Positions 1 through 7,972 of a stretch of DNA of 64,000 bases are shown here, piece by piece. Position numbers and translations under genes: made by a program. Source of the DNA: Methylotuvimicrobium buryatense 5G (GTDB lineage: Bacteria; Pseudomonadota; Gammaproteobacteria; Methylococcales; Methylomonadaceae); contig NZ_KB455575.1 of assembly GCF_000341735.1 (NCBI RefSeq), positions 2,107,285 to 2,171,284 on the forward strand, written 5' to 3'. Below the pieces are notes generated by a model. That model ran no database searches. It was not told where the DNA came from and saw only the letters and a list, made by a program, of their open reading frames with translations. Each line of letters opens with the position of its first letter. The stretch's first letter is position 1.

Positions 1-92
1 TCGTTAATCAGCGAGAGTCATAAACAAGTCGAATACTTCCTGTTTCAATCAAGTAAGCATCGTAAGCAAAGAATCGGTCGATCCACACAAAC

Positions 93-392
93 TTACTTAC
101 CTTTTAATTGATTATTTTTCATGATGGCTCTACCGGCCATTGCTCTGGTTTCATGGACTCGATTCAATCGAGACCATGTAAAAATGATCAGTTTATCCCA
201 GTAATCCAAACCGCCTTTGAACTCCTCGATCTCATCGGGTTCGAGCTCTCCGTGCCAATAACATTTCAACTCCTCGACTCGTGCATGACCGATTTTATCC
301 GCAAGGCGCCGCTCTTCCTGAACCAAATTTTCAATCGTCCCTTCGAGTTGGGAGACCATCTCGTCAATGAATTCGAAATCGCTTTCTTTCAT
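93..392 (-). CDS. Small hypothetical protein (99 aa)
   Basis: I do not recognise this protein. It is acidic and probably helical, with an N-terminal half rich in Glu/Gln/Arg that could form a coiled coil and a basic C-terminus. It has no signal peptide or membrane segment. The ATG at 392 is preceded by a GAGGGA ribosome-binding site at good spacing, which is the main reason to accept it as a gene. It lies downstream of the BLUF gene in the same direction, about 150 bp away. The 92 bases between its stop and the window edge hold nothing I can support. Confidence 0.6.
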   Translation of the reverse strand: MKESDFEFIDEMVSQLEGTIENLVQEERRLADKIGHARVEELKCYWHGELEPDEIEEFKGGLDYWDKLIIFTWSRLNRVHETRAMAGRAIMKNNQLKGK

Positions 393-546
393 AGAGATTC
401 CCTCGCGAAGAAGTAGTGTTTTGGTGTACTAACCATGTTAAGGACTGCTTACGCTCAATGAGTGAAAACAAAATTTACAGGAGCAATCTCTAACCGCCCC
501 CTTCGATTCCAATAACAAAACAAACTCAGGTAACAGTACTATCGGT

Positions 547-972
547 TCAGAAAAAGATTTGGTGTTTGAATTCATTCAATAAGGCTTCCGCCTCACTGGC
601 GCGCTCCATGAAGAACTCGGGCGTTGGTTTTTGCATAAAGTCGCAAAAGCCGTCCATACAATCCAATGTTTCATTGTCGATTTTATTAAAACCCATTGTC
701 CATTGGCTAAAACTGCGTTCTTTAATCGGTTTTTTGTAAACCAGCATGACATCCCGATGACGCGAATCCTGAGCGATTTTGTTAAAAAGAGTCACAACCA
801 GGTCTTCTTTGCCCTCCAATGCTTGCATGAAGAAGCCATCTCTAAATAACAACATCCCGGTGATATCATGCTTTTCATTATTGGCTCTTGCTTTTTTCAG
901 CATATCTTTAAGGTGTTCATCAGACATACTTTGATTAGCCAAACTAACGTAAACTAAGCAAATAAGCGACAT
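547..972 (-). CDS. BLUF-domain blue-light sensor protein
   Basis: A stand-alone BLUF (sensor of blue light using FAD) protein of 141 residues. The hallmark flavin-pocket residues are in place: Tyr8 in LVYVS, Asn32, the ITGMLLF strand (37-43), Gln50 in MQALEG, the DSRH motif and the QWTMGF tryptophan/methionine strand. After the BLUF fold there is only a short helical tail, so there is no fused output domain and signalling must go through a partner protein. The start is backed by an AAAGGAGAAG ribosome-binding site. It lies 476 bp downstream of mmoC in the same orientation, but the repeat-filled gap argues against cotranscription. The family call is secure; the partner and process are unknown. 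Confidence 0.9.
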   Translation of the reverse strand: MSLICLVYVSLANQSMSDEHLKDMLKKARANNEKHDITGMLLFRDGFFMQALEGKEDLVVTLFNKIAQDSRHRDVMLVYKKPIKERSFSQWTMGFNKIDNETLDCMDGFCDFMQKPTPEFFMERASEAEALLNEFKHQIFF

Positions 973-1245
973 TGATCTTCTCCTTTATGAAGTTTGCAGT
1001 ATCTTTGCATTCAATTAAAAAAATCGTCCCTAAAGACCGTTTTGCGCCCTACATTGATTCGAACATAGAACAAGGTTATATAGTCAACTTTCCCGTATAT
1101 CTCGATTTTCCGACCATCACGCACCGGTTATAGCGAGCTTAAACTCCCAATTCCAGCTCAATTGGGCCCAACTGTATCGACCATAAGCGATCCTGATTAC
1201 GTAGAACATTCAGCCAAATCGACAAAGGCCAAAAGACCCGTCATA

Positions 1246-1347
1246 CCGGCAGGGATTGCCGGTAACCAGTGTACAGGGAACGTACTCATGTGCCTTTAAA
1301 CTTTGCCTAGTCGCATCCATGCAATCTGCCCCCCGGCAATCCCTGCC
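1246..1347. repeat. Inverted-repeat element between mmoC and the BLUF gene
   Basis: A dyad made of CCGGCAGGGATTGCCGG (1246-1262) and CCGGCAATCCCTGCC (1333-1347). The left arm resembles the 'gtcattccgccagggattggcggaa' core of the dispersed repeats at 33.7, 35.5 and 53.1 kb (quoted here only in part: CCGCCAGGGATTGGCGG). The rest of the 973-1448 gap shows no gene. A fragment at about 1394-1425 (GCTGAAGC, TAATCAGGT) resembles the end of the element at 35.86-36.10 kb. Confidence 0.6.
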
Positions 1348-1448
1348 TGGGTGACGATTAACAGCATTCATGGGATCTGTTACGTTCCGATTTCAGCTGA
1401 AGCTTGTTAGTAATCAGGTGAGCAATTGCTCGATAATTCTTGTGTTTT

Positions 1449-2486
1449 TCAAGAAATGCTAGGCAAGAATTTTTCCAGATAGACATGCTCCTTCGGAATA
1501 CCTACTTCGGTACAAACTGCATAAGTCGCATCGACCATACCCGGCGGTCCGCATAAATAAAGATCCGGCTTCGCGCCTGTTTCCACTAAATCCCTTCGAA
1601 GAATATCGACCACGCTGCCTTTTTCACCATTCCAGGTATCGGTGGCTTTCCATACGCAACTCCTAACGGTCAAATTCGGCATTTCATCGGCCAAACGATT
1701 CAATTCGTCGACATAAAATATTTCATCCTCGGTATTGACGCCGAAATAAATGACGCTTTGCTGAGGTTCCTCCCAGGCTTTCATATGCCTAACCATCGAT
1801 AATATAGGCGCCAAGCCGGTACCGCCGGCGACAAAGTAACGCGGTGTAAAGCCGTTTTCTTTCAAACCGAATACACCCGAGGGCCCTTTCACATGGACGG
1901 TTTGACCAATTTGAGCGTCGTGCATTAAAAATTTGGAAAACTTACCGTCAGGAAGAACACGGATCAGAAATTCCATTAGACCCTCGTTATTTTCCGTATT
2001 GGCCGGGGAATAAGAGCGCCAGGTTTCCGTTCCCGGTATTTGCAACTCGTAATACTGACCGGCCGCCAGTTTAATCTGTTGATTCGTGCCGAGCCGTTTT
2101 AGACACAATCGATAGACGTTACTGGATATCTGACTGACTTCGGTGATTTCAGTCTCGAAACAAAGATCTTCAGGCGAAAACGAGATACGGTCGTAAGTAT
2201 AGGGAACTTCAACCTCGATATCGGTTTCCGGATAGCATCGGCAGAGCAAAACCATTCCCTCTTCCTCTTCATCCGGCGGCAGAGCCTGTACACTGACTTT
2301 TCCCATTTTATAATCGCCCTCGCTACAAAAACCTTTGCACGTAGCGCAACCGCCTTCCCGGCAAGAAGCCATTAGATAAATATCTTGCCGTAAGGCCGCA
2401 CTTATCACATCTTCATCGTTCTTGCATTCGAGAAAGACATCTTGTTCATCCTGGGTAATTATTCTGACTTGATGCGCACTAGTCAT
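1449..2486 (-). CDS. mmoC: Soluble methane monooxygenase reductase (component C)
   Basis: MmoC carries electrons from NADH to the hydroxylase diiron centre through FAD and a [2Fe-2S] cluster, in the cytosol. The N-terminal ferredoxin domain has the plant-type cluster ligands Cys42, Cys47, Cys50 and Cys82 (CREGGCATC, then LCRC). It is followed by an FAD-binding barrel with RSYSPAN at about 170 and an NAD-binding domain with GGTGLAP and LCGPPGM. The length of 345 residues is usual for the family. It is the last gene of mmoXYBZDC, 23 bp after mmoD. A paralogue of the same architecture lies at 48.4-49.3 kb next to a truncated haemoglobin. Confidence 0.97.
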   Translation of the reverse strand: MTSAHQVRIITQDEQDVFLECKNDEDVISAALRQDIYLMASCREGGCATCKGFCSEGDYKMGKVSVQALPPDEEEEGMVLLCRCYPETDIEVEVPYTYDRISFSPEDLCFETEITEVSQISSNVYRLCLKRLGTNQQIKLAAGQYYELQIPGTETWRSYSPANTENNEGLMEFLIRVLPDGKFSKFLMHDAQIGQTVHVKGPSGVFGLKENGFTPRYFVAGGTGLAPILSMVRHMKAWEEPQQSVIYFGVNTEDEIFYVDELNRLADEMPNLTVRSCVWKATDTWNGEKGSVVDILRRDLVETGAKPDLYLCGPPGMVDATYAVCTEVGIPKEHVYLEKFLPSIS

Positions 2487-2509
2487 TTATCAAGTTCTCC
2501 AATAGTATT

Positions 2510-2758
2510 TTAATTTTTTTTGGCTATGGCATAGAAAGACATCACATGATCTACAGCTTCCTTAGCGGATCGCAGCGATAGAGAACAACCTTCCTGTACC
2601 AATTCTTTATTGCGGTAGATCGTCCATCGCCACATGCATTCAACATCCTGAGCATAGGCGCTGTAATTTCCATCTTGCAAGAGTAAAATCCGCTCGTCAT
2701 TGGCATCGTAGGTATCTTTGGGCATTGCCGACTTTTGCTCGAAAAGCTCTGCTTTCAT
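2510..2758 (-). CDS. mmoD: MmoD, sMMO operon regulatory/assembly protein
   Basis: This small protein sits between mmoZ and mmoC, the standard place of mmoD (orfY). MmoD is implicated in the copper switch and in hydroxylase assembly; it is not a catalytic subunit. The open frame extends upstream to 2941, but the first 61 codons look like translated intergenic sequence. The ATG at 2758 (MKAELFEQKS) gives 82 residues and has an ACAGG ribosome-binding site. The segment with MWRWTIYRN and the downstream SLRSAKEAVDHV helix match the family pattern as I know it. The start is the main uncertainty. Confidence 0.82.
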   Translation of the reverse strand: MKAELFEQKSAMPKDTYDANDERILLLQDGNYSAYAQDVECMWRWTIYRNKELVQEGCSLSLRSAKEAVDHVMSFYAIAKKN

Positions 2759-3051
2759 TACTAAAACCTGTCTATAATATTTACATTTTTGATTATTTAG
2801 CCTTCTTAATAAATTCACTCCGCTAATCTTCTTTCCGGTATTTGTTAAACTCGTTCGTTCCCAATGATACTGAAGGCCGGTAAGAATAAATCCGAAAATA
2901 AGATGGCTATGAGTGGTTTGCCGACTGCGATTTTTTACCACTATTATTGTCCTGTTATTAGTGCCATAGCCCTCAACTCTTAAGCAGACCGGATAACAGA
3001 ACGCGCATGGCTTAAAAAACCTCAGCCGGCAAACTTCCTATCGCATTATCA

Positions 3052-3555
3052 TTACTGGAGCGTTACTACATTGACTCCGCGTGCCTTACGCAATTCTTCA
3101 AGCGGCATGTCGTAGTAATTGGCATTGCGCAGTTCCATCAATTTATTTCCGAGCAAGCGGTCGGTATCTTGAAAGACATTTACCGGCATCAACGGCGGTT
3201 TCCATTGTTGGCGGAATTGAATATGAATTTTTTCCGCTTCCCATTTGTCGTTGCACCTATCCATGCTGGCGAGCACTTGATTAGCAACCTGCTGGGCATC
3301 GGTGCCATCCGCATTTTTATTGAGGATTTGCGCATCGTTCATTTCCTTATGCTTCAACAAAGCCAGTTTTTGTTCGATTTTCAATTCGATCCAACCCCAA
3401 TCGAGTTCCAAGTCGAAGCTTTTACGTAGCGGCGTAGTGTATTGTTCGCGAAAATCTTTTAAAAATTGAACGCCTTTAGCCAAGCTACTCAAAGCGCCGA
3501 TTTTTTTCACCCATTCGTCTCGAACCGGGTTGTCGTGTATTTTGTAATTCGCCAT
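3052..3555 (-). CDS. mmoZ: sMMO hydroxylase gamma subunit
   Basis: The gamma chain of the (alpha-beta-gamma)2 methane hydroxylase: 167 residues, all-helical, packed on the alpha/beta core and without metal ligands. Recognisable stretches are WGWIELKIEQKLALL and the C-terminal MPLEELRKARG. The ATG at 3555 has a GGAGAAC ribosome-binding site, and the gene starts 9 bp after mmoB. A 293-bp gap to mmoD follows, with no convincing terminator, so the distal genes may be expressed at a different level. Confidence 0.96.
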   Translation of the reverse strand: MANYKIHDNPVRDEWVKKIGALSSLAKGVQFLKDFREQYTTPLRKSFDLELDWGWIELKIEQKLALLKHKEMNDAQILNKNADGTDAQQVANQVLASMDRCNDKWEAEKIHIQFRQQWKPPLMPVNVFQDTDRLLGNKLMELRNANYYDMPLEELRKARGVNVVTLQ

Positions 3556-3564
3556 GGTGTTCTC

Positions 3565-3990
3565 CTATGCTGCTTTCAAATCTTCGAGGTCACGATCAAG
3601 ACCCATCAATTCCGAAGTTATCGTAAATTTTTCACCGAGCGTATAAGCTCTTCCTATCGTGGACGAAACATCGACCAGAAAGTCGTACACACTGAAAGTC
3701 CGTCCTAGAAGCTCAGATACTTCTTCGCAATCCACTTCGATTTTGCCGGTGGCCTTCAGCCACCAATATCCGGCTCTGTCCTCCACGACCAAAGTAGGGT
3801 TTTCATCCTTTCGCTCACCTAACAGAATTTCATCGACAACAATATTGATTTCATCGGATTTTTTTAGCACCAGTACCACCTCGTTGCTCTCATGGACAAC
3901 TTGGTTTTCCTCGGCGAAATATTCATCGGCAAATTCTTTGCCGCTTTTCGCCATGATACCTGCGCCATAGGCGTTTGAACTTAATGACAT
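3565..3990 (-). CDS. mmoB: sMMO regulatory (coupling) protein B
   Basis: MmoB is the cofactor-free effector that binds the hydroxylase, gates substrate access at the diiron site and tunes electron transfer from MmoC. The 141 residues match the family length. The flexible N-terminal tail (MSLSSNAYGAGIMAKSG), needed for activity in characterised MmoB, is complete, and the core strand NEVVLVLKKSDEINIVVDE is typical. It follows mmoY by 10 bp and has an AAGGAGAAC ribosome-binding site. Confidence 0.97.
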   Translation of the reverse strand: MSLSSNAYGAGIMAKSGKEFADEYFAEENQVVHESNEVVLVLKKSDEINIVVDEILLGERKDENPTLVVEDRAGYWWLKATGKIEVDCEEVSELLGRTFSVYDFLVDVSSTIGRAYTLGEKFTITSELMGLDRDLEDLKAA

Positions 3991-4000
3991 GCTGTTCTCC

Positions 4001-5179
4001 TTATTTATAGCCTTTCATGATGTTTTTGATGATTTCAGCTTTGTTGAACTTATAGCTGATCTTGTCGGCGTAATCCGTTTGCCAATCGTCCAGAACCCGC
4101 GCAAGCGCCGCCTCGACGGCATCTTTGCTGGTCACGCCGGCGATTTCAGGAATATTTTCAAAAATACCCATGAAATCATGCAACGCTTGAACTGTCCTCG
4201 GCAGCCATTTATCAGTCCAGGCACGCAGCATTCTGCGGTTGTAATCGCCAAATTCCGGGTCGTCGCCCAGACAGTAAAAGAACATGTCCGAGGTAATATC
4301 TTTGGCTTGATGATAGTAAAGCTGCATTTGGTTGATGAAAAACGGCGTTAAGGTATCGCCGTAATAAGATGATAAGCGTTGGAAAAATTCGCGCCTAACG
4401 AACTGACCGAACAATGGATCGTATACCATGTGGCAGGACCACAAGATCTCGTTCCAATCGTAAGTTGCCTGCCAAATGTCTTGAACGGCCTCGCGTGCGC
4501 CTTTATAAATTTTTCCTTCGGTCCATTCCCGTTTCGGTATTTCGGTCGATTCCGGAAAACCCGGGAATACTTTGGCAAGGAACGTCCTTTCCAATTGAAT
4601 CATTTGCGCGTTGTCGACTTTATCTAAGCCGATAAAAGCGATACTCATTCTCAAGGTATCGCCCAGACAATCTCTCGAGGCCGACGAGTGCGCATTGAAC
4701 AATCCGTATTCGTTAAAGCAATAAGCACCCAAGTAATCGTTAAGAACTTCATCGCGCCATACCGGATCGATCGAGCGACCTTGTCCTTCAGCAGAATAAG
4801 CCTCCAGGAAGCGCGACGTGTAACGCCATTCCTCCGCTTTATCTTTTACATACGGCGCATGCCAACGTTTCGCCGGATCCCTGTGCTTATGCCAATCGGT
4901 GCTTTGCAGTTCGGTTGTTTCATTACCCCATGAAGGCCGTCCGCCATGAAATTTTTGCGTCCAATCGCCCCAATCCAAACCGCCGGGAATCCAGTCCGGC
5001 GTTGGTTGCGAGTAACAGGTTAAAATTTCATATTCGGACAACCGGCGACCGCGTGGTTTAACGAAATAGTTCATTTTACGTTGGGTATCGAGCGGCTGGT
5101 CGGGAATTGCGGCCAATATTTCCTTGACCATATCCGGATCGGTCAGACCTCTTTTTCCTTGTTGTACTTGAATCGACAT
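4001..5179 (-). CDS. mmoY: sMMO hydroxylase beta subunit
   Basis: The beta chain of the methane hydroxylase is a ferritin-like helical fold related to the alpha chain but without the diiron ligands. The frame is open to 5248, but the ATG at 5179 (MSIQVQQGKRGLTDPDM) is the likely start because a GGAGA ribosome-binding site lies just upstream and the residues before it look like intergenic sequence. This gives 392 residues, the family length. Family-typical stretches include the KPRGRRLSEYE region and PVEWTQ-like WGDWTQKFHGGRP. Confidence 0.96.
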   Translation of the reverse strand: MSIQVQQGKRGLTDPDMVKEILAAIPDQPLDTQRKMNYFVKPRGRRLSEYEILTCYSQPTPDWIPGGLDWGDWTQKFHGGRPSWGNETTELQSTDWHKHRDPAKRWHAPYVKDKAEEWRYTSRFLEAYSAEGQGRSIDPVWRDEVLNDYLGAYCFNEYGLFNAHSSASRDCLGDTLRMSIAFIGLDKVDNAQMIQLERTFLAKVFPGFPESTEIPKREWTEGKIYKGAREAVQDIWQATYDWNEILWSCHMVYDPLFGQFVRREFFQRLSSYYGDTLTPFFINQMQLYYHQAKDITSDMFFYCLGDDPEFGDYNRRMLRAWTDKWLPRTVQALHDFMGIFENIPEIAGVTSKDAVEAALARVLDDWQTDYADKISYKFNKAEIIKNIMKGYK

Positions 5180-5225
5180 TGATGTGTCTCCAGTTTGTAT
5201 TTTAATGATTATTAGTTGCATCGAC

Positions 5226-5256
5226 CGAGACGGGGGCTTTCTGTGCACCCGCCTCG
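5226..5256 (-). terminator. Hairpin between mmoX and mmoY
   Basis: On the transcribed strand CGAGGCGGG is followed after 11-13 nt by CCCGTCTCG, a stem of about 9 bp with one G-U pair. No U-run follows, so it is better read as an RNA-processing or partial-attenuation structure than as a full terminator. It lies in the 113-bp gap between mmoX and mmoY, where extra mRNA ends or an internal promoter have been discussed for other sMMO operons. Confidence 0.45.
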
Positions 5257-5292
5257 TAACTCAAACGGTTCGACTTTTTGAAAAACGCGACC

Positions 5293-6870
5293 TTAAGCTA
5301 ACGGATCCTTAAAGACGCAGTTAAGCTTTTTAATATCGTCAAGCGTCCACAATTTTCCGTTTTTATCCGTATGCGGCTGTGCGATCAATGTTTTTCCATC
5401 GCTACGCACACCATGACCTTCGGCTATGACTTCGGACAATTCGCGTCCTGCATATTGTTCGAACATGTTTTGGCACTCGTAACGTTCCGGCTCCATCAGC
5501 CACATCCGCTCGCCCCAGTCATCACTGAACGAATGTTTTTTGCCGTTCAACTCATGCACTCGCAGGGTGCTGGCGCCTTTGCACAGAGAAGGACAGAACG
5601 GAACTTGAGACACGCGATCGATATAGATCTCATGATTGTTTTCGATAAACCACATCAACGGAATAAAGCCGCTGTTCGGATCTTCGCAGCCTCTAGCCCG
5701 CCATTCTTGGTAGATTTTTCCATAGTGGTCGTACCAACCCGGATAATTGGCTTCGTACCAATCCATTTCTTCCTGGGTCGGCAAACTCAAACGGAAAAAT
5801 CCGGTCGGCCATAAGGCATAAGCCAATAAAAACAAGTCGTGATGCGCCCAGTAGGCGTCTTTTTTCGCATCTCTTAAACTACGTGGCGATTCGACGCCGT
5901 ATTTTCCCAGCCGTCCGATCCAAATACCGCCCCAATCTTCATAAACCCAACGATTCCAAGTTTTTACCCACGGCTCGACTTTGAACTTACTGCCGTATTC
6001 GAACAACATACCCAATACCGGGGTAAAGTATTTTTGTTGGGTCCAGAACGCATTATTCAAATCGGTATTCAAATACTTCGAAGCCGCTTCGTCGTTAGCG
6101 ATCGACACGACGGTTTGATAACCGTTAGCCATATGCCGTAATTCGTCGGTTTCGATCGATAAAAATACGGTCGGCGTGATTTCGTCGCCGTTGGCAGCCG
6201 CCCATTCGGTGATCGCAACAATCAACGGATTGGTAAAACAGGCTTCACCGACAAGTTGCAGATTGATCGAACATTCGACCGCATCGCCGGAAATAAATCC
6301 GTCCGAAAACACCCGTTTCATACCTTTCCACAGAGGACCGATCGTCCGGGTTCTGCGAGCGTCGTTGTGACCGGCAGGGTCGTGGAAGTGTTTGGTATAG
6401 TAATAATTGACGTAACCGCATTGATTGGTATGGCGTATTTCATCCAACACCTGCGCTAGATAACCGTTTTTTTGTTCGGGTGCCGTTGCCGAGTCCCACA
6501 GCATGCCGGTCGCGGCAATCGCATTGTATTCGCCGACTTCCAAAAAATTGGAGGCGACTTTCATGGTTTCGCCCCATTTAGGATGAATCCGGTTACCGGC
6601 ATCCAGCCGGGTCAATGCATCCTGCAAACTACCGAATTGACGCTCGTCCTTGACCGATTCCATGCGGGCATATTCTTTGGCGATCAGCTTGAATTGCTCC
6701 TTGGTATCATTCGCCATATGGTACTTTGTAGGGTATTTCGAGCGGTTTTTTTCGAAATCCCATGAAAAACTTTGCAACCAACGATGTACTTCTTGAGCAC
6801 CGACACTGACCGGTGCTCGATTAATTTTTAAAGCGTCGGTTGCCGCTTTTGTTGCAGCACTTATTGCCAT
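5293..6870 (-). CDS. mmoX: sMMO hydroxylase alpha subunit (diiron catalytic chain)
   Basis: The catalytic subunit, converting methane to methanol with O2 at a carboxylate-bridged diiron centre. All ligands fall at the canonical numbering: Glu114, Glu144 and His147 in DEIRH, Glu209 (GEACF), Glu243 and His246 in DELRH. The pocket Cys151 is also present. The length of 525 residues matches the family. It is the first gene of the operon, and its ATG at 6870 follows an AGGAGAAG ribosome-binding site. Expression should depend on sigma-54 through the promoter at 6964-6978. In known methanotrophs this is activated by MmoR and repressed by copper; neither mmoR nor mmoG is in this window. Confidence 0.98.
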   Translation of the reverse strand: MAISAATKAATDALKINRAPVSVGAQEVHRWLQSFSWDFEKNRSKYPTKYHMANDTKEQFKLIAKEYARMESVKDERQFGSLQDALTRLDAGNRIHPKWGETMKVASNFLEVGEYNAIAATGMLWDSATAPEQKNGYLAQVLDEIRHTNQCGYVNYYYTKHFHDPAGHNDARRTRTIGPLWKGMKRVFSDGFISGDAVECSINLQLVGEACFTNPLIVAITEWAAANGDEITPTVFLSIETDELRHMANGYQTVVSIANDEAASKYLNTDLNNAFWTQQKYFTPVLGMLFEYGSKFKVEPWVKTWNRWVYEDWGGIWIGRLGKYGVESPRSLRDAKKDAYWAHHDLFLLAYALWPTGFFRLSLPTQEEMDWYEANYPGWYDHYGKIYQEWRARGCEDPNSGFIPLMWFIENNHEIYIDRVSQVPFCPSLCKGASTLRVHELNGKKHSFSDDWGERMWLMEPERYECQNMFEQYAGRELSEVIAEGHGVRSDGKTLIAQPHTDKNGKLWTLDDIKKLNCVFKDPLA

Positions 6871-6963
6871 TTGACTTCTCCTGTGTGTTAGTTACCGAAA
6901 AAATGAGTTCTTGTTGCAACGTGAGGTTGTTATTCGTTTGCAGACTCATTCACCAAAGGAAAT

Positions 6964-6978
6964 GCATAGACCATGCCA
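6964..6978 (-). promoter_or_regulatory. Sigma-54 (-24/-12) promoter of mmoX
   Basis: Read on the minus strand, TGGCAT-GGTCT-ATGC has the invariant GG and GC doublets with exactly 10 bases between them, matching the TGGCAC-N5-TTGC pattern of RpoN promoters. The predicted transcript start is near 6952, leaving a leader of about 80 nt before mmoX. Sigma-54 control of mmoX is established in other methanotrophs; this particular site is read from the sequence. Confidence 0.8.
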
Positions 6979-7390
6979 ACATAGCTTAATTTTGTATTAC
7001 CGCTTATTTACAGATACTTACATCGATAAAACCTCTGCTGAAGAAGACATCTACAGTGTTGATGGCGTCTTATATATAAACAGTGTTCAATTTCTAAACG
7101 TATAGAAAATCACAAGGCTAAGCTCCACTCGACAACACGCCACCGTTTCAAAATGAGGGCAGGACATGAATTCTATAAACATAGTAACGCTCATGAAGGC
7201 TCGGCCATCGCCCCTGCCAATGAAAGATTAACCGCGTAGCCAGAATGGAGCGTAACGCGTCCCGGGACTTTCGAAGCCCCGCCCTTCCCGTATTCCGCTT
7301 GCGCTGTATACGGGCTACGCATTTTGGCTTCGCTGGAAGCGGTCGATAGCGATACAGCATGGGAATCTGTGCTAAGTAAGTGTCCAAAAT

Positions 7391-7530
7391 TTATTTCCCG
7401 ATTTGGCTAGTATCAGGTAACGCTGGAAGAAGTGTGCGCGGCATGGACGCCGCGCCCAAGCCTATAGGGATATATTCAGGGCGTCTTCCGGAAGCGTTAC
7501 CTGATACTGGCCGATAAAACCGGGTAATTA
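7391..7530. repeat. Small element with terminal inverted repeats
   Basis: The arms share GTATCAGGTAACGCT exactly (left arm about 7409-7424, inverted copy about 7493-7508) and continue outward imperfectly (TTATTTCCCGATTTGG against TAATTACCCGGTTTTATCGG). The middle contains a GGCGCGGCGT-type stem. This is MITE-like, with no coding potential. The rest of the 7080-7585 gap has a GTATTCCGC/GTATACGGG hairpin near 7290-7310 and no supported gene. Confidence 0.55.
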
Positions 7531-7585
7531 TTTTGAAACAATTACTAAGTTTGGTGCGGATGGACTGAAGACTTACAACGGTATT

Positions 7586-7837
7586 TTATTCTTCTCCGCT
7601 GTTGAATAACGACAATAAGCGGTCGATTTTTTCTTCGATGCGTTGCACGGACCGCTTCAACTCCTTCACTTCGTGTCGCTGTTTGGCCGTATTTTCATGT
7701 ATATATTCGAAATGAACCTGAAAATATTTAGGTAAAGGAAAATCACGTTTATCGTTACTACGATGTTGAGTCGGCGATTTAAAATCTGCGGCGCCTGAAT
7801 TTTCTCGTATATTCGATGTGAATGGCAAAATTGTCAT
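7586..7837 (-). CDS. Small hypothetical coiled-coil protein (83 aa)
   Basis: An uncertain small gene downstream of the two oxidase-like genes. The C-terminal half (about 48-78) has a heptad-like pattern (VKELKRSVQRIEEKIDRLL) typical of a short coiled coil, which argues for real coding. The N-terminal half is low in structure. The ribosome-binding site before the ATG at 7837 is weak. No function can be assigned. Confidence 0.4.
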   Translation of the reverse strand: MTILPFTSNIRENSGAADFKSPTQHRSNDKRDFPLPKYFQVHFEYIHENTAKQRHEVKELKRSVQRIEEKIDRLLSLFNSGEE

Positions 7838-7972
7838 GAATGTAGAGCCTGAAGGGTTAAAATGTCGGTAAAAATCGCGCGCATCGAATTTCGGATTGAC
7901 CCGAAATTCGATAAATGAAAACCATAGCCCCGTTCGTCCGACATTTCCTTAAACGAGAGACTATATGCCTGC

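Noticed and set aside
1..92. Short minus-strand frame at the left edge (GTG, about 27 codons, containing DRFFAYDAYLIETG) with a faint IstB-like look
   Set aside because: Too short, no ribosome-binding site and the similarity is only impressionistic.
7148..7387. 79-codon minus-strand open frame
   Set aside because: Arg-rich translation of hairpin-containing repeat sequence, with no ribosome-binding site and no recognisable pattern.
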